NCBI RefSeq assembly: GCF_007833165.1
Contig: NZ_VOBQ01000004.1
Coordinates: forward strand, 186,001 to 250,000
Length of the DNA: 64,000 bases
From: Caenimonas sedimenti
GTDB lineage: Bacteria; Pseudomonadota; Gammaproteobacteria; Burkholderiales; Burkholderiaceae_C
Direction: 5' to 3'
Shown in pieces: positions 25,298 through 34,049 of the stretch. The translations under genes and the position numbers were made by a program. Numbering within the stretch: the first letter of the stretch is position 1; every line of letters starts with the position of its first letter. A model generated the notes under the pieces. The model ran no database searches and was not told where the DNA came from. It saw only the letters and a program-made list of their open reading frames with translations.

Positions 25298-25901
25298 CGG
25301 GTTTCTGGGCCGCTGGGCGAAGCGCAAGGAGGCGGTGCGGCAGGGGAAAGCGGTGGAGGCGGAGCCGGTTGTGCCGGTGGAAGTCGCCGTGCCGCTCGAG
25401 CCCCCACCGCAACCCTCCGGGGGAGGGAGTGAAGTCCAAAGTGCGCCCGAGGCACCCCCTCCCCCCACCCTGCAAGACACCGAATCCCTCACCCCCACCA
25501 GCGACTTCACCCGCTTCGTCGCGCGTGACGTCCCGCCGGATGTGAAAAATGCCGCGCTGAAGAAGCTTTTCGCCGATCCGCATTTCAACGTGATGGACCG
25601 GCTGGACACCTACATCGACGACTACAGCAAGCCGGATCCGCTGCCCGCCTCGTGGCTGCGCCAACTCGCCAGCGCGAAGTTCCTGAACTTCTTCGAAGAG
25701 GAGAAAAAGGAAGCCGAGGCCTCCGGGGGCAGGGAAGTCGCGGATGACCCCACGCCGCAATCCGTGGCACAGTCGGGCACGGCCGCGGCGCGCGATCCAC
25801 AGGCAGTACCCCCGCCGGCCGATGACCATGCCGACCCTGATCTGCGATTGCAACAAGACCATGCCCCTGGACCCCCAGGCCCTGGGCAAGGCACTCGATG
25901 A
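25290..25901 (+). CDS. DUF3306 protein, formate dehydrogenase-associated
   Basis: 203 residues. The start GFLGRWAKRKEAVRQGK and the central segment FTRFVARDVPPDVKNAALKKLFADPHFNVMDRLDTYIDDYS are the conserved DUF3306 parts. In between is a Pro/Glu-rich low-complexity linker. The C-terminal about 50 residues are Pro/Ala/Asp-rich and overlap the start of the ferredoxin gene by 74-80 bases in another frame, so this tail may simply be tolerated read-through. Function is unknown; it always seems to accompany DUF3305 and a polyferredoxin. Confidence 0.8.
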   Translation: MGDGFLGRWAKRKEAVRQGKAVEAEPVVPVEVAVPLEPPPQPSGGGSEVQSAPEAPPPPTLQDTESLTPTSDFTRFVARDVPPDVKNAALKKLFADPHFNVMDRLDTYIDDYSKPDPLPASWLRQLASAKFLNFFEEEKKEAEASGGREVADDPTPQSVAQSGTAAARDPQAVPPPADDHADPDLRLQQDHAPGPPGPGQGTR

Positions 25902-27915
25902 AAACCTGACCCTGCATTCCACGCTGTGCCGGCGCGAAGCCGGGGCGTACCAGCAGGCGATCAAGACGGGCGAGGACGTCGTCGTCGCCTGCACCCAGGA
26001 AAAGCGGCTGTTCGCCGAATTGGGCCAGCAGACCGAAGGCGCGGTCTCCCCCATCCGCTTCGTCAACATCCGCGAGACCGGTGGCTGGAGCCGCGACGCG
26101 CGCAGCGCCATGCCGAAGCTGGCCGCGCTGCTGGCCGCGGCCAAGCTGCCGGAGCCCGAGCCCGTCGCCACCGTCACCTACAAGAGCACCGGCCGGCTGC
26201 TGCTGGTCGGCCCGCTGGAACTGGCGGAGCGATTCGCCGCCGGCCTGGCCGACACACTGGACGTGACCATCTTTTCGCGCGGCGGCAGCGGCGCGCAGGA
26301 GCGCCGCTATCCCGTCATGGGCGGCAGGATCGAAAGCCTGTCGGGCTGGCTGGGCGCCTTCCGGCTGAGCTGGTCGCAGGACAACCCGATCGACCTCGAC
26401 CTCTGCACCCGCTGCAACGCCTGCGTGGCGGCTTGCCCCGAGCAGGCCATCGGCCTGGACTACCAGGTCGATGCGGCCGCGTGCAAGAGCCACCGCGACT
26501 GCGTCAAGGCTTGCGGCGTCGCCGGTGCCATCGACTTCACGCGCGAGCCGCAGGCGCACAGCGACGACTTCGACCTGGTGCTCGACCTGCGGCAGCTCCC
26601 GGCTTTCGCGCAGCATGCGCCACCGCAGGGCTACTTCCACCTGCCGCCCGCCGATGCGACGGGTGCCAAGGCGCTGGAAACGCTGCTGAAGCTGCGCGAG
26701 CTGGTCGGGGAGTTCGAGAAGCCGAAGTTCTTCGCTTACAAGCAGAAGCTGTGCGCGCACAGCCGCAACCAGGCGGTGGGCTGCAATGCCTGCATCGAGA
26801 TCTGCTCGGCCGAGGCCATCAGCAGCGAGAAGGGCCGCAACCAGATCAAGGTGAATCCCAACCTGTGCGTGGGTTGCGGTGCCTGCACGACCGTGTGCCC
26901 CACCGGGGCGCTGACGTACACCTACCCGCGGGCGCCCGAGCAGGGCGCAAAGCTGAAGACGCTGCTGGCCACCTACGAACGGGCCGGTGGAACCCAGCCC
27001 GTGGTGCTGGTCCACAGCCAGGAACGCGGGCAGGTGCTGGTCGAGGAAGTCGGCCGGGCCGCGCGCGTGGGCAAGCTGCAAGGCGTGCCGGCCAACGTCA
27101 TCCCCTTGCCGGTCTGGCACACGGCCAGCCTGGGCATCGATCTCTGGCTGGCTGCCGTCGCCCAGGGCGCGGCCCACGTGGCCGTGCTCGCGACATCGGA
27201 AGAAGCGCCGCAGTACCTCGAGGGCCTGCGCGCTCAGATGGCCGTGGCGCAAGCCATCCTCAACGGGCTGGGCTACGCGGGCAACCACCTCACCCTGGCG
27301 CAGGCGGGCGACGCCGCCGCCCTCGACCACGAAATGCAGGCCCTGGCCCGGCGCGCCGGCGCCGTTCCCGCGGTGCGCGGCCGCTTCGCCGTGGCCGCGG
27401 AGAAGCGAACGACGCTCGAACTGTCGCTCGACCACCTGATCGACCAGGCGCGCGGGCTGCCGGAAGCCATCGCCCTGCCCGCCGCTTCGCCTTTCGGCAA
27501 CGTGCTGGTCGACAAGGAGAAGTGCACGTTGTGCCTGTCGTGCGTGAGCGCCTGTCCGGCCAGCGCGCTGGGTGACAACCCGCAGTTGCCGCAACTGCGC
27601 TTCACCGAGAAGAACTGCGTGCAGTGTGGCCTGTGCGTGACGACCTGCCCGGAGGATGCCATCACCCTGCAGCCGCGCCTCCTGCTCACGGCCGAGCGCA
27701 AGCAGCCGCGGGTCCTCAACGAGATGAAACCTTATGGTTGTGTGCGCTGCGGCAAGCCGTTCGGCACGCTCAAGGGTGTCGAGGCCATGCTGGGCAAGCT
27801 GGCCGGGCATTCCATGTTCCAGGGCGACGCCATCGAACGCCTGAAGATGTGCGGCGACTGCCGTGTCATCGACATCTACTCCGCGCAGAACGAATCGCGC
27901 ATCACCGACCAATGA
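25822..27915 (+). CDS. Multi-[4Fe-4S] ferredoxin-type protein of the fdh cluster
   Basis: 697 residues, cytoplasmic. At least four ferredoxin-like motifs are visible: CTRCNACVAACPEQAIGLD, CVGCGACTTVCPTGALTY, CTLCLSCVSACPASAL and CVQCGLCVTTCPEDAI. An extra CNACIEICSAEAIS lies before the second. The C-terminus carries CVRCGKPFG and CGDCRVID, a possible zinc or cluster site. Homologues follow DUF3305/DUF3306 in fdh loci; electron supply for cofactor maturation is a guess. ATGs at 25822 and 25828 are both possible. Either way the gene overlaps the DUF3306 frame by about 75-80 bases. Its stop overlaps the TorD start (ATGA at 27912-27915). Confidence 0.82.
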   Translation: MTMPTLICDCNKTMPLDPQALGKALDENLTLHSTLCRREAGAYQQAIKTGEDVVVACTQEKRLFAELGQQTEGAVSPIRFVNIRETGGWSRDARSAMPKLAALLAAAKLPEPEPVATVTYKSTGRLLLVGPLELAERFAAGLADTLDVTIFSRGGSGAQERRYPVMGGRIESLSGWLGAFRLSWSQDNPIDLDLCTRCNACVAACPEQAIGLDYQVDAAACKSHRDCVKACGVAGAIDFTREPQAHSDDFDLVLDLRQLPAFAQHAPPQGYFHLPPADATGAKALETLLKLRELVGEFEKPKFFAYKQKLCAHSRNQAVGCNACIEICSAEAISSEKGRNQIKVNPNLCVGCGACTTVCPTGALTYTYPRAPEQGAKLKTLLATYERAGGTQPVVLVHSQERGQVLVEEVGRAARVGKLQGVPANVIPLPVWHTASLGIDLWLAAVAQGAAHVAVLATSEEAPQYLEGLRAQMAVAQAILNGLGYAGNHLTLAQAGDAAALDHEMQALARRAGAVPAVRGRFAVAAEKRTTLELSLDHLIDQARGLPEAIALPAASPFGNVLVDKEKCTLCLSCVSACPASALGDNPQLPQLRFTEKNCVQCGLCVTTCPEDAITLQPRLLLTAERKQPRVLNEMKPYGCVRCGKPFGTLKGVEAMLGKLAGHSMFQGDAIERLKMCGDCRVIDIYSAQNESRITDQ

Positions 27916-28529
27916 ACGACCCGCTGCCCGATTCGTCCGCGCTGGACGAGGAAACCGCGCGCGCCGAGGTCTACGGCCTGCTGGCGCTCCTGTACTACGC
28001 ACCACCGGCCCCCGAGCTGCTGGAGGGCCTGCGGGTGGCGGTGACCGACGCGCCGGCGCGCGGCGGCTTCCTGGAGGAGCCCTGGCGAGCGCTGGTCGCC
28101 GCCGCGCGCGAACTCGGCGACGCCGAGATCGCCCAGGAGTACGACGCACTGTTCGGCGGCGTCGGCAAGCCCGAGGTCTACCTGTTCGGCTCGCACTACC
28201 TGAGCGGGTACCTGAACGAGAAGCCGGTCGCCCGGCTGCGGGAAGACTTGGCCGGGCTCGGCCTCGAGCGCGGCGACGAGATGCCCGAGACCGAGGACCA
28301 CATCGCCTTCCTCTGCGAGGTGATGCGCTTCCTGATCGCCGGTGACGACGTCGCGGTGTCCAACCTCACGCGCCAGCGCGAGTTCTTCACGACCCACCTG
28401 CAGCCCTGGGTCGAGCCCTTGTGCGACGCAACATTGGCGCATCCGCGCTCGCGGTTCTACGCGGCGCTCGCCGGCTTCACGCGGGCCTACATGCTGGTCG
28501 AGGCGCAAGGCTTCGACATGCTCGCCTGA
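27912..28529 (+). CDS. TorD-family chaperone for the exported formate dehydrogenase
   Basis: 205 all-helical residues of the TorD/DmsD family, which bind the twin-arginine leader of a molybdoenzyme and hold it until the cofactor is inserted. Visible marks are ARAEVYGLLALLYYAPP at the N-terminus, EYDALFGGVGKPEVYLFGSHYLSG, and the PETEDHIAFLCEVM core (the E-x-D-H motif). Located two genes before the Tat-signalled alpha subunit, its client is most likely that protein. The ATG overlaps the stop of the ferredoxin gene. Confidence 0.88.
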   Translation: MNDPLPDSSALDEETARAEVYGLLALLYYAPPAPELLEGLRVAVTDAPARGGFLEEPWRALVAAARELGDAEIAQEYDALFGGVGKPEVYLFGSHYLSGYLNEKPVARLREDLAGLGLERGDEMPETEDHIAFLCEVMRFLIAGDDVAVSNLTRQREFFTTHLQPWVEPLCDATLAHPRSRFYAALAGFTRAYMLVEAQGFDMLA

Positions 28530-28692
28530 TACTCCCTTCGTACCCGGTCTCATTCTGAGACGGCAACCCGGCGCCGTCATGGCGTTTTCCCTGACGCTGG
28601 AGCCCCTCTTTTTGCATGCCAACGATTGCGGCGCGCAGGTGGGTGGTCTAGAGTATGAAGTGAAGTACATACCGAGCTTCAGGAGACGAAAG
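28530..28692. promoter_or_regulatory. Intergenic region upstream of the fdh structural genes
   Basis: 163 bases, the longest gap inside the fdh cluster. It holds a perfect palindrome GTCTCA-TTC-TGAGAC (28547-28561) and an imperfect GTATG/CATAC inverted repeat near 28653-28672. AGGAGA precedes the ATG at 28693. A separate promoter for the structural genes is likely. No sigma-54 GG-N10-GC element was found. Confidence 0.45.
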
Positions 28693-28929
28693 ATGTCCGA
28701 CAGCCAAGTCCACCAGACCGGGAATCCCGGGCCCGCCAAGGCCTCGCGCCGGGGTTTCATGATCGGGGCCGCCGTTGCCGGCGCCACCACCGCCACCGTG
28801 GTGGGGATCACCGCCACACCATCCGAAAGCGAAACGGCAGCCGCCGCGACGCAGCCCCCGCCGGAGCGCGGCGGCGGTTATCGCTTGAGCGAGCACGTCA
28901 AGCAGTACTACAAGACCACGCTCGTTTAA
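28693..28929 (+). CDS. Formate dehydrogenase region Tat-signal protein
   Basis: 78 residues with a twin-arginine leader (ASRRGFMIGAAVAGA, about 19-33) and a short mature part ending RLSEHVKQYYKTTLV. This matches the small Tat-targeted protein (TIGR02811 type) found directly before fdh alpha genes. Its role is unknown; it may be a periplasmic accessory subunit. AGGAGA lies seven bases before the ATG. The alpha subunit starts 21 bases after the stop. Confidence 0.85.
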   Translation: MSDSQVHQTGNPGPAKASRRGFMIGAAVAGATTATVVGITATPSESETAAAATQPPPERGGGYRLSEHVKQYYKTTLV

Positions 28930-28950
28930 CTCCCCTCGCTGGAGACATTC

Positions 28951-31944
28951 ATGTTGCTGACCAAGAAATCGGGTGCCGCCCAGGCCGGCGCGCTCGCACG
29001 CGCCTCCGAATCCGCGCGCTCGCCCTTCGTGCACAGCCTGCAGCGCGGCCTGTCGACCGCGCTGCCCACCATGGACCGCCGCGCCTTCCTGCGCCGTTCG
29101 GGCCTCGGGGTCGGCGTGGGCCTCGCGGCTTCCCAGCTGACGCTGGTGAAGAAGGCCCGCGCCGCCGACAACAAGGGCCCCGCCGTCGGCGATGGCCGCA
29201 TCGAGGTGAAGCGCACCGTCTGCTCGCACTGCTCGGTGGGCTGTGCGATCGACGCCGTCGTCGAGAACGGTGTGTGGGTGCGGCAGGAGCCGGTGTTCGA
29301 CTCGCCGATCAACCTCGGCGCGCACTGCGCCAAGGGCGCGGCGATCCGTGAGCACGGCCACGGCGAATTCCGCCTGCGCTACCCGATGAAGCTGGTGAAC
29401 GGCAAGTACGAGCGGATCAGCTGGGACACCGCGCTCAACGAGATCAGCGCGAAGATGCTGGAGCTGCGCAAGGCCAGCGGGCCGGACTCGGTGTATTGGG
29501 TCGGATCGTCGAAGCACAACAACGAGCAGGCGTACCTGATGCGCAAGTTCGTCAGCCTCTGGGGCAGCAACAACTGCGACCACCAGGCGCGCATCTGCCA
29601 CTCCACCACGGTCGCCGGCGTCGCGAACACGTGGGGCTACGGCGCCATGACGAATTCGTACAACGACATGCAGAACAGCAAGTGCGCGTTGTACATCGGC
29701 TCGAACGCGGCGGAAGCGCACCCGGTCAGCCTGCTGCACATGCTGCACTCCAAGGAGAGCGGCTGCAAGATGGTCGTGGTCGATCCGCGCTTCACGCGCA
29801 CGGCGGCCAAGGCCGACGAGTACGTCCGCATCCGTTCGGGCTCGGACATCCCGTTCCTGTTCGGCATGCTGTACCACATCTTCAAGAACGGCTGGGAAGA
29901 CAAGAAGTACATCAACGACCGGGTCTACGGCATGGAGGACGTCAAGAAGGACGTCATGGCCAAGTGGACGCCGGACAAGGTCGAGGAGGCCTGCGGCGTG
30001 CCCGAGGCCCAGATGGCCAAGGTCGCCGAGATGATGGCCAAGAACCGGCCCTCCACGCTGGTGTGGTGCATGGGCCAGACCCAGCACACCATCGGCAACG
30101 CGATGGTTCGTGCGTCCTGCATCGTCCAGCTCGCACTCGGCAACGTCGGCGTGTCGGGCGGCGGCGCCAACATCTTCCGTGGCCACGACAACGTGCAGGG
30201 CGCCACCGACATCGGCCCCAACCCAGATTCGCTGCCCGGCTACTACGGCATCGTCGAGGGTTCCTGGCGCCATTTCGCCAAGGTCTGGAACGTCGACTAC
30301 GACTGGATCAAGGGCCGCTTCGCGTCGCCCGCGATGATGACCAAGCCCGGCATCACGGTGTCGCGCTGGATCGACGGCGTGATGGAAAAGAACGAGATGA
30401 TCGACCAGGACCCCAACCTGAAGGCGGTGGTGTTCTGGGGGCACGCGCCCAACTCGCAGACGCGCGGCCTGGAAATGAAGAAGGCCATGGACAAGCTCGA
30501 CCTGCTGGTCGTGGTCGATCCTTATCCTTCGGCCACGGCGGCGATGGCGGCGATGCCCGGCAAGCCGGAAGACCTGAACCCGAACCGCGCGGTGTACCTG
30601 CTGCCGGCGGCGACGCAGTTCGAGACCAGCGGCTCGGTGACGGCGTCCAACCGGTCGATCCAGTGGCGCGAGAAGGTGATCGAGCCGCTGTGGGAAAGCC
30701 GCAGCGACCACATGATCATGCACCAGCTCGCGGGCAAGCTCGGCTTCGCGAACGAGCTGTCGAAGAACTTCAAGATGCAGAAGGTCAAGGGCATGGACGA
30801 GCCCGTGCCCGAGGACATCCTGCGCGAGGTCAACAAGTCCTGCTGGACCATCGGCTACACCGGGCAGAGCCCGGAGCGCCTGAAGGCCCACATGCGGCTC
30901 ATGGGCCACTTCGACGTGAAGACGCTCAAGGCCAAGGGCAGCGTCAAGGACAAGGAGACCGGCTACGACATCCAGGGCGACTACTTCGGACTGCCCTGGC
31001 CGTGCTTCGGCACACCCGAGCTGAAGCATCCCGGCTCGCCCAATCTTTATGACACCACCAAGCACGTCATGGACGGCGGCGGCAACTTCCGCGCGAACTT
31101 CGGCGTCGAGCGCAACGGCGTCAACCTGCTCGCCGAGGACGGCTCCGCTTCGCTGGGCGCGGACATCCAGACAGGCTACCCCGAGTTCGACCACGTGCTC
31201 CTGAAGAAGCTGGGGTGGTGGGGCGAGCTGACCGACGTCGAGAAGGCAGCCGCCGAAGGCAAGAACTGGAAGACCGATTCCTCGGGCGGCATCATCCGGG
31301 TGGCCATGAAGAACCATGGCTGCCACGTGTTCGGCAACGCCAAGGCGCGGGCGGTGGTCTGGAACTTCCCGGACGCGATCCCGCAGCACCGTGAGCCGCT
31401 CTACAGCACCCGGCCGGACCTCGTGGCCAAGTACCCGTCGCACGACGACAAGAAGGCGTTCTGGCGGTTGCCCACCTTGTACAAGTCCGTGCAGGACAAG
31501 AACCTGCAGGACAAGGTGCACGAGAAATTCCCGCTGATCCTCACCTCCGGCCGGCTGGTGGAGTACGAGGGCGGCGGCGAGGAAACGCGCGCGAACCCGT
31601 GGCTGGCCGAGCTGCAGCAGGAGGCCTACGTGGAGATCAATCCGAAGGCGGCCGCCGCGCGGCAGATCAGGAACGGCGACCGCGTCTGGCTGAAGTCGCC
31701 CACCGGCGCGCAGTTGAACGTGCAGGCGATGGTGACCGAACGCGTCGGCCCTGACACGGTCTGGATGCCCTTCCACTTCTCCGGCCGCTGGCAAGGCGCG
31801 GACATGCTCGCCTACTACCCGAACGGCGCGGCGCCGGTGGTGCGCGGCGAGGCGGTGAACACCGCCACGACGTATGGCTACGACAGCGTGACCATGATGC
31901 AAGAGACCAAGACGACCATCTGCAACATTGAGCGCGTCGCTTAA
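28951..31944 (+). CDS. fdhA: Respiratory formate dehydrogenase alpha subunit, Tat-exported
   Basis: 997-residue molybdo- or tungsto-enzyme oxidising formate in the periplasm. A long N-region of about 40 residues precedes the twin-arginine motif DRRAFLRRS (42-50). The [4Fe-4S] site is C91-x2-C94-x3-C98 with C126. The metal ligand is C216 next to H217 in QARICHSTTVAGVAN, so it uses cysteine where FdnG of E. coli uses selenocysteine. Bis-MGD binding segments such as WVGSSKHNNEQAYLMRK and FRGHDNVQGATD follow. Electrons would pass to the beta subunit encoded next. The two arginine/serine-rich methionines upstream (start at 28951 or M41) leave the exact start open; GGAGA before 28951 supports it. 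Confidence 0.93.
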   Translation: MLLTKKSGAAQAGALARASESARSPFVHSLQRGLSTALPTMDRRAFLRRSGLGVGVGLAASQLTLVKKARAADNKGPAVGDGRIEVKRTVCSHCSVGCAIDAVVENGVWVRQEPVFDSPINLGAHCAKGAAIREHGHGEFRLRYPMKLVNGKYERISWDTALNEISAKMLELRKASGPDSVYWVGSSKHNNEQAYLMRKFVSLWGSNNCDHQARICHSTTVAGVANTWGYGAMTNSYNDMQNSKCALYIGSNAAEAHPVSLLHMLHSKESGCKMVVVDPRFTRTAAKADEYVRIRSGSDIPFLFGMLYHIFKNGWEDKKYINDRVYGMEDVKKDVMAKWTPDKVEEACGVPEAQMAKVAEMMAKNRPSTLVWCMGQTQHTIGNAMVRASCIVQLALGNVGVSGGGANIFRGHDNVQGATDIGPNPDSLPGYYGIVEGSWRHFAKVWNVDYDWIKGRFASPAMMTKPGITVSRWIDGVMEKNEMIDQDPNLKAVVFWGHAPNSQTRGLEMKKAMDKLDLLVVVDPYPSATAAMAAMPGKPEDLNPNRAVYLLPAATQFETSGSVTASNRSIQWREKVIEPLWESRSDHMIMHQLAGKLGFANELSKNFKMQKVKGMDEPVPEDILREVNKSCWTIGYTGQSPERLKAHMRLMGHFDVKTLKAKGSVKDKETGYDIQGDYFGLPWPCFGTPELKHPGSPNLYDTTKHVMDGGGNFRANFGVERNGVNLLAEDGSASLGADIQTGYPEFDHVLLKKLGWWGELTDVEKAAAEGKNWKTDSSGGIIRVAMKNHGCHVFGNAKARAVVWNFPDAIPQHREPLYSTRPDLVAKYPSHDDKKAFWRLPTLYKSVQDKNLQDKVHEKFPLILTSGRLVEYEGGGEETRANPWLAELQQEAYVEINPKAAAARQIRNGDRVWLKSPTGAQLNVQAMVTERVGPDTVWMPFHFSGRWQGADMLAYYPNGAAPVVRGEAVNTATTYGYDSVTMMQETKTTICNIERVA

Positions 31945-31959
31945 TCCAGGAGATCACAC

Positions 31960-32577
31960 ATGGCAAGAATGAAATTCATCTGTGACTCCGAGCGCTGCAT
32001 CGAATGCAACGGCTGCGTCACGGCGTGCAAGAACGAGCACGAGGTGCCGTGGGGCGTGAACCGCCGCCGCGTGGTGACACTCAACGACGGCGTGCCGGGC
32101 GAGAAGTCGATCTCGGTCGCCTGCATGCACTGCAGCGACGCACCCTGCATGGCGGTCTGCCCGGTCAACTGCTTCTACCGCACCGAAGAGGGCGTGGTGC
32201 TGCACGACAAGGACACCTGCATCGGCTGCGGCTACTGCAGCTACGCCTGCCCGTTCGGCGCGCCGCAGTTCCCCTCGGCCGGCACGTTCGGCGTGCGCGG
32301 CAAGATGGACAAGTGCACCTTCTGCGCCGGCGGCCCGGAAGCCAACGGCTCGCAGGCGGAGTTCGAGAAATACGGGCGCAACCGCCTGGCCGAAGGCAAG
32401 CTGCCCGCCTGCGCCGAGATGTGCTCGACCAAGGCCCTGCTGGCCGGCGACGGCGACGTCGTGGCGGACATCTTCCGCAACCGGGTGCTGAAGCGCGGCA
32501 AGGGCGCGGAGGTCTGGGGCTGGGGCACGGCCTATGGGTCCAAGCAGGCCGGCCAGCCCGGCGGAGCCAAGTCATGA
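31960..32577 (+). CDS. fdhB: Formate dehydrogenase beta subunit, four [4Fe-4S] clusters
   Basis: 205 residues with sixteen-cysteine ferredoxin architecture: C13-x2-C16-x2-C19-x3-C23, CMHCSDAPCMAVCP, CIGCGYCSYACP and a final CTFC ... CAEMC group. It relays electrons from alpha to the cytochrome b subunit. Unlike FdnH of E. coli (about 290 residues) it has no C-terminal membrane helix, so it must dock on the gamma subunit by other contacts. It has no signal peptide and would be co-exported with alpha. AGGAGA precedes the ATG. The stop overlaps the lipoprotein start (ATGA). Confidence 0.92.
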   Translation: MARMKFICDSERCIECNGCVTACKNEHEVPWGVNRRRVVTLNDGVPGEKSISVACMHCSDAPCMAVCPVNCFYRTEEGVVLHDKDTCIGCGYCSYACPFGAPQFPSAGTFGVRGKMDKCTFCAGGPEANGSQAEFEKYGRNRLAEGKLPACAEMCSTKALLAGDGDVVADIFRNRVLKRGKGAEVWGWGTAYGSKQAGQPGGAKS

Positions 32578-32795
32578 AGCAGGTCCTGGTCATTGCCGCG
32601 GGCGCCCTGCTGCTGGCCGCTTGCGCGGAGCGCGAACAGACAGCGGGCGGCACGAAGTCGGACACCTCCCCGTTCAACGGCACCAGCAAGCCCTACGTCG
32701 CCCAAGGCTGGAAGCCGGGCGACAAGGCGAGTTGGGAAGCCCAGCTGAAGAATCGCACCGTGAACGGACAGAATGACTATGTCAAGGTTCCATGA
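32574..32795 (+). CDS. Small lipoprotein within the fdh operon
   Basis: 73 residues with a lipoprotein signal peptide and lipobox LLAAC (cysteine at residue 17). The mature part, about 56 residues, is polar and contains KPYVAQGWKPGDKASWEAQL. No family recognised. It overlaps fdhB at its start by four bases and the gamma gene at its end by 23 bases, so it is translated as part of the complex operon. It may anchor or stabilise the periplasmic subunits, which would fit the missing membrane helix of beta. This is inference. Confidence 0.75.
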   Translation: MKQVLVIAAGALLLAACAEREQTAGGTKSDTSPFNGTSKPYVAQGWKPGDKASWEAQLKNRTVNGQNDYVKVP

Positions 32796-34035
32796 GCTCT
32801 TGATCGCGGGGGCGCTCGGCCTCGCGGCCGCGGGCCCGGCGCTGGCTCAGTCCACCACGTCGGCTCCTGCCGGTGGCGGTTCGACGACCACGGCGCCTGC
32901 GCCGGCCAGGTCGACGCAGGACGACCAGGTCCCGGCCGGCACGGGCAGCGGCGGCATCCAGGGCCAGAACATCTTCGACGTGAAGCCGGAAGTGAAGCGC
33001 GACGCTTCGTCCGAGCCCGGCTACATGGAGCAGAAGAACGGCGAGCGCAACAAGGTCCAGCCGGGCAACAACTCGCCCATGTGGCGGGCGGTGCAGGGCG
33101 GGGCGGAGGGTTTCACCAGCCTGCCCAAGAGCCAGGCGCCCGAGGCGGGCAACCTGATCCAGGCGCCGGTTCAATACCCGGGCGTGCGCATGACGACGGC
33201 CGGCGAAGCCTGGCGCCAGGTGCGCAACCACTGGATCATCCCCTACGGCGGCTCGCTGCTGCTGATCGTGCTGGTGGCCATCGGCATCTTCTATTTCGCC
33301 AAGGGCAAGATGGGGCACAGCGATGCCTTGGGCGGCGGCGGGCGGCGCATCGAACGGTTCACCCCGTTCGAACGCGCGGCGCACTGGACGAACGCCATCG
33401 CCTTCTGCATCCTGGCCATCTCGGGCATCGTGATGGCTTTCGGCAAGTTCTTCCTGTTGCCGATCATGGGACAGACGCTGTTCGGCCTGCTCACCTACCT
33501 GCTGAAGAACGCGCACAACTTCGCCGGCCCGCTGTTCGCCGTGTCGCTGGCCGTGGTGTTCTTCACGTTCCTGCGCGACAACTGGCCGCAGCGCGGCGAC
33601 CTGCGCTGGCTGCTGGGCGCGGGCGGCATGCTTTCCGGCAAGGAACTGCCCTCGCACCGCTTCAACGCGGGCGAGAAAGTGGTGTTCTGGGGCGGCGTGC
33701 TGCTGCTGGGCAGTGTCGTCGTCGCGTCGGGGCTGTTCCTCGACCAGCTGCTGCCGGGCGTGGCATACGTGCGCGCCAACATGCAGGTGGCGCACATGAT
33801 CCACGCCGTCGCGGCGGTGGCCATGATGGCCCTCTTCATCGGCCACATCTACATCGGGACGATCGGCATGCGCGGTGCCTACACCGCCATGCGGCGCGGC
33901 TACGTCGACGAGGCCTGGGCCAAGGAGCACCACGAATACTGGTACGACGAGGTGAAGGCGGGCAAGGTGCCCACCCAGCGCAGCAAGCCCATCAACATGG
34001 CCAGCGACACGGGCGAGACCGTGCGGCCGGCGTGA
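32773..34035 (+). CDS. fdhC: Formate dehydrogenase gamma subunit, cytochrome b556
   Basis: 420-residue membrane subunit that passes electrons from the beta subunit to quinone. It has an N-terminal signal-like segment (about 8-26), a long low-complexity periplasmic stretch (27-150), a first helix at about 155-176, and then the four-helix cytochrome b core (about 200-370). Candidate haem ligands are H204 (RAAHWTN), H248 (KNAHNFAGP), H341 or H344 and H358 (FIGHIYIG). The E. coli FdnI core is only about 217 residues, so the N-terminal 150 residues are an extension. A second in-frame ATG lies two codons later (32779). Confidence 0.9.
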   Translation: MTMSRFHELLIAGALGLAAAGPALAQSTTSAPAGGGSTTTAPAPARSTQDDQVPAGTGSGGIQGQNIFDVKPEVKRDASSEPGYMEQKNGERNKVQPGNNSPMWRAVQGGAEGFTSLPKSQAPEAGNLIQAPVQYPGVRMTTAGEAWRQVRNHWIIPYGGSLLLIVLVAIGIFYFAKGKMGHSDALGGGGRRIERFTPFERAAHWTNAIAFCILAISGIVMAFGKFFLLPIMGQTLFGLLTYLLKNAHNFAGPLFAVSLAVVFFTFLRDNWPQRGDLRWLLGAGGMLSGKELPSHRFNAGEKVVFWGGVLLLGSVVVASGLFLDQLLPGVAYVRANMQVAHMIHAVAAVAMMALFIGHIYIGTIGMRGAYTAMRRGYVDEAWAKEHHEYWYDEVKAGKVPTQRSKPINMASDTGETVRPA

Positions 34036-34049
34036 GGAGAACCGCAATC

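Noticed and set aside
28530..28692. Sigma-54 promoter before the fdh structural genes
   Set aside because: The palindrome GTCTCA-N3-TGAGAC looks like an enhancer site, but no GG-N10-GC element with the right context was found.
28648..31902. Very long minus-strand frame of over 1000 codons opposite fdhA
   Set aside because: It is antisense to an unmistakable formate dehydrogenase alpha gene, is His/Arg/Val-rich with no domain, and arises from the strong third-position GC bias.
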